Shown here: piece after piece, positions 17,601 to 26,846 of the stretch
How the letters are laid out: every line of letters starts with the position of its first letter
Numbering within the stretch: the stretch's first letter is position 1
Assembly (NCBI GenBank): GCA_014773175.1
Contig: VXCM01000402.1
Location: 94,281-158,280 of the forward strand
Direction of reading: 5' to 3'
DNA from: Lucifuga dentata
Lineage: Eukaryota > Chordata > Actinopteri > Ophidiiformes > Bythitidae
Length of the DNA: 64,000 bases
Notes under the pieces: model-generated
Told to the model about the DNA's origin: nothing
The model's database searches: none
The model's input: the letters and a program-made list of their open reading frames with translations, nothing else
Translations under genes and position numbers: made by a program

Positions 17601-18529
17601 ACATTTTCATTTTGGTGTGGACTGCATTGTAAAAAAAAAAAAAAGTCGTTTCAGTCTTCTTGTGTTTCTGATTTCACATTTAGTGAGTTTTTCAGCATAT
17701 AATTTCCTTTAAGTTTGCTCGTTTTTATCACAATCATTTGGTGTGTGCATTGCTTGATATTTAGTGTCTAGCATTGTGGAGTTCACTTTTTAGATGGTAA
17801 ATGAGTAAAGTTTTGTTGATTTTATTTTCATTTTGTATCTTCTTTTTAATGCATAAATCTGACTTTTTTAATTCCATACAAATTGTATGTAAAGTCTGGT
17901 AAATATTAGAAATCAGGGTGTGCTTTGTATCTTGACAGTATATCTCATTGGTGTTATCTTTGTTTCAGTGAAGTGTATTAAGAATACACCTGCCTACTTT
18001 GCTGAGAGGCTCTACAAAGCCATGAGGGTAAAACACACTCCTGATTACAAACTGACAATGTGATACATAATATAATACTGCTAGTATCACTACAGATACC
18101 CTCATTGTGTGTGTGTGTNCTGACAATGTGATACATAATATAATACTGCTAGTATCACTACAGATACCCTCATTGTGTGTGTGTGTTCTCTCAGGGAGCT
18201 GGGACCAAGGACAGAACTCTGATCCGGATCATGGTCTCCCGTTCTGAGGTTGACTTGCTGGACATCCGCCAGGAATATGTGAAAAACTACGGCAAGTCGC
18301 TGTACACAGACATCTCTGTAAGTATCTTATACAGTTCATGATGCAACTTAAATAAGCCCAGAGAACGCTGAGCGGAAATGACAGGCAGACATGCTCTTGT
18401 CAGATAAAAATCTGAAATTAAAGCATAATTAGAAGGATTTATGCACTGATGCTTTTGTTTTCCTGGCAGGGAGACACATCAGGCGACTATAAGAAGCTTC
18501 TGCTGAAGCTGTGTGGAGGCAATGACTGA
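10018..18529 (+). CDS. anxa11: annexin A11 (complete, 14 coding exons)
   Basis: Exons 10018-10222, 12240-12322, 13038-13370, 13521-13608, 13840-13934, 15631-15744, 15948-16038, 16228-16307, 16405-16461, 16939-17032, 17115-17210, 17969-18027, 18195-18317 and 18470-18529 join to 1578 nt (525 aa; human about 505). Residues 1 to about 207 are a disordered Pro-Gly-Tyr-rich domain. Four annexin repeats follow, with calcium-loop motifs GFGTDE, GAGTDE, KLGTDE and GAGTKD, and the family C-terminus KLCGGND. Annexin A11 binds acidic phospholipids with calcium, works in midbody formation and vesicle traffic, and tethers RNA granules to lysosomes. The low-complexity domain drives phase separation. Duplicate a or b cannot be told from this window. 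Confidence 0.97.
10306..10913. mobile_element. TTAA-type MITE copy 1 (piggyBac-like ends)
   Basis: Element body 10310-10909 (600 bp), bounded by TTAA at 10306-10309 and 10910-10913. The ends are inverted repeats: AGGACCATAC on the left and GTATGGTCCT on the right, with about 90 bp of imperfect inverted homology (TTGCATGTTTGAGC against GCTCAAACATGCAAAA). No transposase frame. A non-autonomous DNA transposon is inferred from structure. Confidence 0.85.
10910..11448. mobile_element. TTAA-type MITE copy 2, sharing a TTAA with copy 1
   Basis: Element body 10914-11444 (531 bp), left TTAA shared with copy 1 and right TTAG (degraded). The left end AGGACCATACCGACAATTTT matches the family; the right end reads CGGTATTGCCCT. 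It belongs to the subfamily whose internal arm reads AAGCCCAATAAATAC. Confidence 0.83.
11612..11667. repeat. (CA)n microsatellite
   Basis: About 28 CA units after a short (CT)n run. Confidence 0.98.
12240..12322 (+). CDS. anxa11: anxa11 coding exon 2
   Basis: 83 nt after acceptor CTGCTGCAG, joining in phase 1 and ending in phase 0 at ATG before GTACGT. Encodes [19 protein letters not shown] followed by NPASYPAM. It corresponds in position to the human segment after the first PGY repeats, but lacks the recognisable amphipathic stretch found there. Confidence 0.88.
12323..13037 (+). other. anxa11 intron between coding exons 2 and 3
   Basis: 715 bp of AT-rich sequence with short CT-rich stretches. 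No repeat or additional exon was recognised. Confidence 0.75.
13038..13370 (+). CDS. anxa11: anxa11 coding exon 3 (PGY-rich)
   Basis: 333 nt, 111 codons, phase 0 on both sides, donor GTAAGT. Encodes the rest of the low-complexity domain, including a repeated SPNPSMPGY motif, ending GAPAIN. Confidence 0.95.
13521..13608 (+). CDS. anxa11: anxa11 coding exon 4 (start of annexin core)
   Basis: 88 nt. Encodes [20 protein letters not shown] then KAMKGF, the start of annexin repeat 1 up to its calcium loop. Ends in phase 1 before GTGAGT. Confidence 0.96.
13840..13934 (+). CDS. anxa11: anxa11 coding exon 5 (repeat 1)
   Basis: 95 nt. Completes the repeat 1 loop (GTDEQAI) and encodes [11 protein letters not shown] and AYKTSYGK. 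Phase 1 in, phase 0 out. Confidence 0.96.
13935..15630 (+). other. anxa11 intron between coding exons 5 and 6
   Basis: 1.7 kb. It holds a poly-T run (about 14230-14253), one full TTAA-type MITE (14668-15248) and a T-rich tract at 15537-15573. Confidence 0.85.
14668..15248. mobile_element. TTAA-type MITE copy 3
   Basis: Body about 14672-15243, flanked by TTAA at 14668-14671 and 15245-15248. The left arm AGGACCATACCACCCATTTT and the right arm (ending GACGGTATGGTCCT) are inverted for about 95 bp, with ATATTCAATTTTCATACATG against its complement near 15190-15210. A single N lies at 15113. Confidence 0.88.
15631..15744 (+). CDS. anxa11: anxa11 coding exon 6 (end of repeat 1)
   Basis: 114 nt, phase 0 on both sides. 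Encodes [20 protein letters not shown] and then [17 protein letters not shown]. The LSGDF acidic residue is the usual second calcium ligand position of a type II site. Confidence 0.96.
15948..16038 (+). CDS. anxa11: anxa11 coding exon 7 (repeat 2)
   Basis: 91 nt. Starts with the calcium loop GAGTDE, then [19 protein letters not shown]. Ends in phase 1. Confidence 0.96.
16228..16307 (+). CDS. anxa11: anxa11 coding exon 8 (repeat 2)
   Basis: 80 nt. Encodes [20 protein letters not shown] and LLISLAQ; GDTSGHF is the type II loop partner segment. Ends in phase 0. Confidence 0.96.
16405..16461 (+). CDS. anxa11: anxa11 coding exon 9 (inter-repeat)
   Basis: 57 nt, 19 codons: [19 protein letters not shown], the linker between repeats 2 and 3. 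Phase 0 on both sides, donor GTAATG. Confidence 0.95.
16537..16899. mobile_element. MITE with about 45-bp inverted ends in anxa11 intron 9
   Basis: ATGACATCTGG (from 16537) is mirrored by CCAGATGTCAT (to 16899). The match continues inward through AAAAAATGGAT-TCATGGCCA against TGGCCACGAAATCCATTTTTT. The interior has repeated GGCCACATTTTAT-GAATTTGT-CCC motifs. 363 bp, no coding capacity. The target duplication is not clear. Confidence 0.72.
16939..17032 (+). CDS. anxa11: anxa11 coding exon 10 (repeat 3)
   Basis: 94 nt: [20 protein letters not shown] and then [11 protein letters not shown], with the repeat 3 loop KLGTDE. Its acceptor is only about 39 bp downstream of a MITE end. Ends in phase 1. 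Confidence 0.96.
17115..17210 (+). CDS. anxa11: anxa11 coding exon 11 (repeat 3)
   Basis: 96 nt: [17 protein letters not shown] and then [14 protein letters not shown]. The acceptor TAG is preceded by two (TG)n tracts instead of a pyrimidine run. Phase 1 on both sides. Confidence 0.95.
17211..17968 (+). other. anxa11 intron between coding exons 11 and 12
   Basis: 758 bp, AT-rich, with a poly-A run near 17631-17645. No other element was recognised. Confidence 0.7.
17969..18027 (+). CDS. anxa11: anxa11 coding exon 12
   Basis: 59 nt: [20 protein letters not shown], joining repeats 3 and 4. Phase 1 in, phase 0 out. Confidence 0.95.
18052..18186. repeat. 67-bp direct duplication around a single N (likely contig overlap)
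   Basis: Bases 18052-18118 and 18120-18186 are identical around N at 18119, inside the anxa11 intron before coding exon 13. Exons are not affected. Confidence 0.85.
18195..18317 (+). CDS. anxa11: anxa11 coding exon 13 (repeat 4)
   Basis: 123 nt, 41 codons: [20 protein letters not shown] and then [19 protein letters not shown]. Phase 0 on both sides. A (TG)n tract and TTCTCTCAG form the acceptor. Confidence 0.97.
18470..18529 (+). CDS. anxa11: anxa11 coding exon 14 (C-terminus)
   Basis: 60 nt including [22 protein letters not shown]. This is the standard annexin A11 C-terminus. Confidence 0.97.
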   Translation, partial: GDTSGDYKKLLLKLCGGND

Positions 18530-19160
18530 AAAGGAAACGCAGCATCTATTACAGCATATCGAAATTTCCAACAAGCTTCTTTCTCGCTGATGTTTAGTAT
18601 AAAATGCTGGAAAACTGCATGCTCTGCCAATGCAATATTATCAAAAATTTCTCTTCTATACATGCAATATATATGCAAAAATGTTTTGTATATTTTTTCA
18701 CTTGTCATATCCATGGCTCAACTCAATCATCCATGGTGGATGATTGAGTTGAGCACATGCACTAATAAGATTAGATTTGTAATAGATTACATTTAAATTT
18801 TACATTAAAAATTTACATTTTTTAAAAGCATATTTTATTTTCATATTGTGGCAATATTATAGATGTCTGACGTAATAGTGATATTTTCTTTGCTAATTTT
18901 TAACGTTCAGCAATGCTGAGCAAAATATGACAAATGAGAATACCTAGCAGCTAAGTACCAAAGCAGTCAGGTCATGTTTGCATTATAAAATATGCTTTGT
19001 GTTTTGTTTATGCTTTGCTACTTTACTTTAGTTTACACATTATTTCTTTGCCATTTGTGTTTACCAGCCAATGTAGCATGTAGCATTATATTTCGTGAAT
19101 TATTGGAGAATGTATTGTCACGAGTCTCTAAAAATAAACAGAGAATGTAATTAGATGTGT
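18530..19160 (+). other. anxa11: anxa11 3' UTR and polyadenylation signal
   Basis: AT-rich sequence after the TGA. AATAAA at 19133-19138 is followed by a GT-rich stretch (TAGATGTGTTCATGGTTCGT), consistent with cleavage near 19150-19160. It contains an 18-bp perfect hairpin at 18716-18754. Confidence 0.65.
18716..18754. repeat. 18-bp perfect hairpin, 3-nt loop, in the anxa11 3' UTR
   Basis: Arm 18716-18733 (GCTCAACTCAATCATCCA), loop TGG, arm 18737-18754 exactly complementary. In the transcript it would form a stable stem. Confidence 0.95.
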
Positions 19161-20969
19161 TCATGGTTCGTCAAATGAAAAATACACATATTGTATACCT
19201 ATACTTTGCTTTTTTGACATTTGTCTTATTAATCTAATTCAGTGATAAATGAAATAACAGGCCTTGTTGCGATAAATTGGTATCTATTTCAGTTTCTTGT
19301 CCTTCCTATTGAATCCCTTTGCAGGATCATAAACAATTCTGTAAATGCAACACAAACAGTTTTCAGCAGAAGCCATGCTAATATATCACTGTTAAAATCT
19401 CTCCCAAATCTGTCACAAGCCTTTCTGGCTGGTCTGAAAATTTTAGCACTTGGTAGTAGAATAAATTGGCCTACAGGGGGCAGTAAAGTCTGTTTCCCAC
19501 CAGTTATACCACATCTGCGCATCAACATTTCAAGAAGCAAAGCTCATTGTAAACTATAATGTAATATGAAACTGCTACACATATTACACAAGTGTTTATA
19601 ATGATTTTCTTAATCATCTGTAAAGCAAATGGACGAGTATATGATGTTAAATCAATTGAACTGACCGCATAACAAAAAAAAAGTCTTGATTCTTATATGA
19701 GCAAGTCTAGTCTCCATAAACCACATCAATATAATCCCTGGTGACTGGTGAATACACAACATTTTACACAGTCAGTACAGAGAATTAATTTCTCTTCCCT
19801 CTGGAGACTTCAGTCCTGTATGTTTGGCTGCACATGGAACTCTTTCTGCCTTATTAGGTCCTGTTGACTTCACTTAAAAATGCTGTTGAATACACTTGAC
19901 TGTTGAGACATGGCTCTGCTTGGGTGGCTGCGGTGGTGTGTGTTAACTGCACAACGATCAATAAATGTGGGAAGTGAGGAGGGGGAACCCTGTGGAATCC
20001 ATAAAGCAGCCTCGGCCACATTAAACAAGTCAAGCATGTCTGCGGTAGCTGTCAGAGGCCTGGGGGGGCCATTGGGTAACAGCCATGTTGGAGGAATCAT
20101 CTTTGATCGCTTTGTGTTAAAGATTAGTGAAAGCTTGAGGGCATAGGATAGCCTAGATGCTTAGACTGTAATAACTAGATTTTTTTTTTTTTAATGAAAA
20201 TTAGATGTGATTAGATGATAATTTAGATGTCAATAGATGAGGTTTTAGGAGGTAATTCCAGCAATGTATGTAGTTTCTCTATGATTAGAATCAGAAACCT
20301 TCCTTGAAGCAGGTGTCCATCTCAAAGCTGCTTAATTTAATGTTAATTACAAACCATAAATTGCTCAATTAATGCCTGATTAGAATGATCCGAGTCTTTG
20401 GGAACCCTCCCAGAATGCACTGAGGCATTAAAAAAATCCACATGATGAGGAAGGGCACCAACAAATTATTCTCATCTGCAGTTGTACATTCACACAGGAT
20501 GGTGATAAAATTGATATGCTACTGTTGAGAATGAATTAGTTGCAGAATTGTGCCAACATGGAGTGCATAATGGAGTAATTGTTTTGCAACTCTAAACACT
20601 GACAGTCACTCCGCTAAACAGAACTCTTTTCAGCTAATAATAATAAAAAAAAAAAATCGATAACATTTTCAGCTCTTGACATTTTGGCAAGAAAGCATGA
20701 TGGATATGTTTTTTGCTCGATGAAAGATAAACCTATTCTGTGCCCTGATCTGGATTGTCTGATGAGCGAATTTGTTTAATAATGTTTCAGTTCTGAGACA
20801 TCTAGTTACGCCTCCCCTCTTGTCTAAATAATAAGATGATTCAAACCCTCAAGATAAAAAGCATCTGGCTGTCTTCTCTGCATTCAAGTGCATGTCCTCA
20901 GAAGTAGGGTGCAGACACAACCGTCCAATCTGTGTCAGAAGAGGAAAAAAGCTTCTCTTTGATATGAAT

Positions 20970-21104
20970 GAATTGTAATTAATTTTTCATCTACAGAGGA
21001 TAGCACATGGCTGCACAAGTGAGAGAGAGAGAGAGCNGAATTGTAATTAATTTTTCATCTACAGAGGATAGCACATGGCTGCACAAGTGAGAGAGAGAGA
21101 GAGA
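20970..21104. repeat. 67-bp direct duplication around a single N (likely contig overlap)
   Basis: Bases 20970-21036 and 21038-21104 match almost exactly, starting GAATTGTAATTAATTTTTCA, around N at 21037. A (GA)n run sits at the junction. Confidence 0.83.
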
Positions 21105-21337
21105 GAGAGTTGTAGATGTGTCACAATGAATTCAGTGCATGCATGAATAAGGTCATGGTTTATGCCTGCAGACGCTGCCTCTGTGCCAACAATCTTTATT
21201 CTGTTATGGACTGGAAGTGGAGTGCATCCATCATCATCATCTGGTATTTCGCAAATCCTACTCAAATACATATTTCATTTTCTAGCCTCACATATTGCTT
21301 ATCTGCTCACATATGGCTCAGTGCCCGCCCTCATTCC

Positions 21338-21338
<1 letters not shown>

Positions 21339-21380
<42 letters not shown>
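21339..21380. repeat. (CA)n microsatellite
   Basis: About 21 CA units in the anxa11-dlg5 intergenic region. Confidence 0.97.
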
Positions 21381-21383
<3 letters not shown>

Positions 21384-22389
21384 GTTACTAGTTGCAGTTC
21401 AGATAGCATGAATACACCTGCTTTTACAGCAGTAGTATTTTATGCAAGAACTGATTAAATTTCACATAACTCTACATTAAAATTATTGCTAAATAAGTTA
21501 TTAAAGGAGTCTATGAGTATAGCCAGTGATTAAAATGGGGTTCTGCAATCAGATTAATTTATCTGTACGTGTTATAAATAAAGTATTATATTGACTGTGC
21601 ACTATCACTATGTTGAATATCACCGCACAGGTGGAACGCAAAGGGTAAAATAAAATGCATTTGCAAAACATAATAGATTTTGTTAATGTTGATGAGTTTT
21701 TCAACCACATCACTGGTTTTACCTTACTGATTTTAATGCATCTCCACAATTGTCATGCACTATTTACCCATTCTTTTTTTTTTCTTCTTTTTTTTCATTT
21801 TATGATTACACAAAATTGAACAACAATCAACAGACAGGAAAAGAAATGACTAAATATAAGGCATGAAAATAAATCATTAAAGAGAACAGGAGAGAGTCCA
21901 CTTGGGATAATTATGAGAAATGAGACAGTCATGAGATTTAAAGAGTTTAGAAGATGTTGAATTTCTGAAAGCAATTGCTAACAATAGGAATTTCATTACA
22001 TTTCTGAATACAAAATTTTGGCATTAAAATAAAAAAAAAAAAAACCTGAAATGAGCAGGAAAAAACATACTCATACTGAAAATTTTCATGAATTTTAAGG
22101 CAAAAGAATATGAGGTGTAAACGAAACAAAAACATGAGAAGCAGAATTCTTGCCAAAAATGTTGTACAATATTACACAGGAAAAAGATGAATATTTTCTC
22201 TGTCTATATTGCAAGAGATGTAAAAATCTGCAGTGGCCACATGTTTGGCAATTAAAAAAAATCTGGGACAGTATTTCTGTGAATTTGTTAGATATTTAAG
22301 GATAAATTTTATCCATTCTCATTTTTTCCGCATGGGATTTTTGACGTACTATGGAGTCATACGTACGCCCATTCAAGAAATGGGCGTGT

Positions 22390-22889
22390 ATGTTTTAAAG
22401 CCCCGCCTCTTTTGCCTTATACGGTCATAGTACTGAGCGTTGATCGACAACGGGCAGCAGCTGCTGAGCTGCCCAGACATGGCGGAGGATACAGTGTGAG
22501 GATCAGCGACAGAGTTTCGATACTTTCCCCAGCAGTTGAGTCGGCAAATGGCGCATTAAATGATACACAGAAAGAGGAAAATGTCTTTGGGTAAAGCGTA
22601 CACAGCGGGAAAGCAAAAAACGAGCTGAAAAGCCAGACACGAGTAAGATGGAAAAATGTATCGCTGTTTAGTGCAGTCAACAGCCTTGGGCAACAAATAT
22701 GGCTTCTTGTGGCTTTTTCAATATGCTATAATAATCGATCACCTAATGCCGCGGTGGCTCCGGCAAACTTCTGCAAGCCGCGATAAGTTTGCTTCTTCAG
22801 AAATCTCTCGGTACTTTTGATCGGTAAGGATATAACATCTACTTGGCCGTGCGGTTAGCTGCAAAGCTACGGAACTACAGCGGATAGCA
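22390..22889 (+). promoter_or_regulatory. dlg5: dlg5 promoter and 5' leader region
   Basis: The CpG-richer stretch upstream of the dlg5 start, after AT-rich intergenic DNA. Contains GCCCCGCCTC (GC box-like) near 22400 and a GGGCAGC-GCTGCCC inverted repeat near 22452-22474. A short upstream frame (ATGGCGGAGGATACAGTGTG-A) starts near 22479. Transcription start and any leader intron are not resolved. Confidence 0.45.
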
Positions 22890-23193
22890 ATGGAGCCAAA
22901 GCACAAAGAGTTGTTAGACCAGTGCCACCAGAACTTACTGGAGTCCATAACAGATGCGGACCGGCTGATCGAGCTGCTGATAGTTTCTGGTACCCTGAGC
23001 CAGCTCGATAGGTTCGAACTGGACCAGAACTGCTCGACCAGCGCTGAGAAAGTCGACCACCTTTTGAAGATGCTGGTGAACAAGGAGAACGACCATTTCC
23101 TCGACCTGTGTGTGGCCCTGGAGAAGGCTTACCCGGACCTGTACTCGAGCCTGTTCGGTCATAACGGTGCTGGACCCGTGGACCACTCCACTG
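22890..23193 (+). CDS. dlg5: dlg5 coding exon 1 (CARD-like domain)
   Basis: 304 nt. Starts MEPKHKELLDQCHQNLLESI and contains DHLLKMLVNKENDHFLDLCV and ALEKAYPDLYSSLFG, helical segments of the DLG5 N-terminal CARD-like fold. Ends in phase 1 at GTAAGA. Confidence 0.95.
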
Positions 23194-26100
23194 GTAAGAC
23201 CTGAGAAACCCACTTCACAAAAGCAGGCTTTTAATTCAGGCTGGATGTTTGGACAAGCCACTGCATTCTCTTTCCATTGAGACAGGCTGGGTGGTCTTTG
23301 CAGCTCCGGAGCTTTGTTTATTATCCTAATTGAGGAGGAAAGTGATGCATCGTGTAGGTTGCAAGGGCACAAAATGTGGTTGCACAATTATAACCACTAA
23401 TCAGTGCATGCAAATGACTCCAAAGATAATGCAGTGCTTTGTCTTTAAACTAAATGTGTACAAGGGTCAGCAAACCTAATGCACAGCTTGTGATTCCTCA
23501 GCCAGCTTAATATTAATTTATTACTCTATGCACATATTATCCTTGCCCACAAAGCTCTGTCTCAGTTTCTGTAATACACAGCACACAGAAATGACATGGA
23601 GTTGGTATGGCCAAGTATGCTGTATGTGTGATAATGTAGCCATGCTATTTTCCAGCAAGATTCCTCATAATTAATATCCTCTTTCTGCCAAATGAAGATA
23701 AAAAGAAAAGATCCATTCAGTGACATTCAGAAAACCCCCAATTTGTTATCAGTGCCATGATACCTTGATGGAACGTTAGGTAGCCTGACTTGTTTCCATG
23801 ACAACAGGTGCACTGGCTGACATGTTGGTCCATATCGACCTGCACATGGGTGTGTATCCATCCATGCACGCCAATAAGGCATTACTCAAGTCCTTTTCTC
23901 ATATGGAGAGAAAACCTGCTTCAAAGATGTACAGATTTTTCTCAAGTAAGCTACGTTTCTAACTACAGCATTGCATTTACTGTAGTAATTTCATTTGTGC
24001 TTCATCCTCAAAGCGTCTGTCTCCACTTGAGTGGTTTTGGTTGTAGTTGCAGAGAGACAAAGGGCAACCCAGTGTGGAAGCCTTGTGTAGTTTTGCCTGT
24101 TTTGCTTCGGGTGAATGACTGAAGCTGGTTTACTCACAACCAGCATCACGCCCTGAGGGCCTGAATGCAGGATGAGTGGAGGGAGATGCAGAGTAATGCT
24201 ATTCTTGTACATATTTTGTATTTAAAGCAAACATGCACGTTAGCTGGCAGGTCATTCTGAGAGCTCGAGCTTTGAGCTACAGTAGTTTACATCTGACACG
24301 TTGTAGTGTGTCTCTACTACAGACTTGAGCAGGTATTGCTGAGTTGGTGGATTGCTGCTCTGTTGACAGGTTTGCTGATGCCTCCGTGGGTTTGCTGATG
24401 CCTCTGTGGTTTAACGCTTCCTGTGTATTGAGTGTTACTGCTGTAGAAACATGCTCAGCATCACCCTGAAACACACCAACACTTGTTCACCTGTGAGCAG
24501 CTTGCAGAATTTGCTCATGCATGGATCCTTCAACGTTGGCTGGCTTTGACAATGCCGGAATTGAGCCTTCTTCACGTTCTCTAGTGCGTCTTAGAGCTGA
24601 TGAGAAGCGTTGAGCACGAGGCGACAGCAAGCACCAGTTGTGAATCTTGCTAGTTGGCATGTGGTTATTCAACACAGGGATTAAGCCCCGCTCTCCTCTC
24701 TCTGGTGTAAACTCTCCGTGAGACGAGCATCGTGCCTCCACAGACCTCTGCATTAGCCGCCACGCTCTTGGCTGTTTCCGCTTCTGCTGGAGTGTAGCTT
24801 TTAAATGGACTTTCCATTATCTTCAGTGTGCTAATTCGGCTGCTGTGATCACCACATTTTAACTACACTCGTGAGAGAGCCGTGACAAGCCGCTTATTGT
24901 GCACCTTCAGGCAAAGACGCTGGGAGAAACGGGCGTGCAGGGGTGAAATCTTCAGAGCCCAGGTGTCTGTGAGGTGCAGAGTGTGTGAACGGAGGGAATG
25001 TGAGGGTGTGATGAGGCTTGCTGATAGCAACCCGCTCTCAACTCGTCTTCCTCTCATCCTGCCCGCCTGTTTCTGTTCTGTTGTGCCTCCTTTACCAGCT
25101 GAGCCTCTGTGCAAGCACACATACAGATTATACAAACCATAACACATCTTTCTCCAGAAATAAACATGGAAATATACACACAAATGCTCTGTTGTTCAGA
25201 GTATGGACTCAGTCAGTTGTTATTGTTATTTTGCTGGCATACAAAAGAATAGAGAGTAGAGAGAACACACACATACACACACAACCATTCATTATTTAGC
25301 CTGGTTTTTGCATTGGTATCCTCATCAACTCTGGGTCATTGCTTGTAAGAAATACTTAAAGGAGCAAACCATTGGATTGTGCATGTTACATTCTGTTACT
25401 GCAACCATTATCTAAAACAGTTTTTGTGTTATTTTGCCAAATCCATTTTCAAAATCAAATGCTAGGGGATACACTCACCTTAAAATTCAATATTTCACCT
25501 GCTAACACCTAAGCACAATTATAGAAGGTACGGTCGTTCAAAGGACCATACCACCCATTATGCATGTTTGAGCCTAATATATTCAATTTTCATACATGTT
25601 ACGTTACTGACAATCATTTCCCAAAAGATAAAACCGTATTTCAGCTTTCCTGATATTTTGCAAAATCTCTTAATCTTTCAAAATTAAATATTCAAGCAAT
25701 ACACCCACCTTAAAAATCCATGTTTCTCCTGCTTATAGCAGGCAACCTTATGAAGTCATGGTTGTTAAAATTATTTCCATAAATGCAGGTCTTCTTTTGG
25801 GACTATATTCCTCGGTGGAGAAATACACTCACTCCATGCTTTTTGTTGCACTTAAACGCTAAAATTATGAAACTTCGAAAAAACCTGAATACACATCTTG
25901 CTGGCGATGATGGATTATCTATCCCAAGAACATTTCAAGTATAACAAGTTGATTTTAATAGCGTACCAGAATGAACTGAAACCAATGGCAAAACAGTCCT
26001 TTTATTTACACTCCAGTAGCATGTTTTTGGGAATGGTTGGCAATAATATAATGTTAAAATGGCTTGTATTTATTGGTCTTAAACATATATTGCTGAGCGG

Positions 26101-26805
26101 AATATTCACTCAATAGAACTTGAGCATGACTAAAGTTTTGGCCTCACTGAGTGAGATATCTGTGTTCCCAAAGAAAATTAGTTTTAGGAATCTGAGTGTC
26201 TGTAATCTGTCTGATTTCATGTCTAAGATTATGCGCTCATCCCACGAATAATACTCACCTGAAGGAATAAAGGAGTAGATGAGATGTACCTGCACATCCC
26301 CTGCTCATTAAAGATTCCACGGCCTGACAGTGATTTAAGCACACCTGGAGAGGAGACGTTGCTGAAATCATCTCCTGCTCTGTATTTCCCTGCGTTTTCT
26401 CATTTCTCCTTCCTCTTTCATCCTCTGTTTCATCCTGTGACTTTTCCTCTGACTCACCGTCCATCTTTTCCTCTGCCCTTCGCTGCTCTGTGACTCATTA
26501 TCTTTCTTTTCTCCACCTACTTAAACGGGGGGACGCAGCAGAGAGACAGAGACGGGTGATGGGAGAGAGAGGGAGAGAACGAGGCTTTTGTTGAGAAGTT
26601 GAGCAGGCTCAAAGTGCTCAGTCAGCAGCTTGTTCTGTGTACAGCAGCCTAGGACACAGGCTGGTGGGAGTGGGATTGGGGNGGGGGGGGGGGGGGTCCC
26701 TGTCCCTGTCCCACTCCATAAAGCACAGGGGACAGACAGAATGAGTTACGACCCTGACACTCTGTCACGACTGCTGCTCTTAAATATCCACCACAGGCTG
26801 GAGCT

Positions 26806-26846
<41 letters not shown>

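Larger units (their letters stand above)
19161..22430. other. intergenic region between anxa11 and dlg5
   Basis: 3.3 kb without recognisable genes. It contains a 67-bp N-flanked duplication (20970-21104), (CA)n at 21339-21380, an A/T-rich stretch near 21774-22060 and a TAAT-rich segment near 20310-20450 that could be regulatory. Confidence 0.6.
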
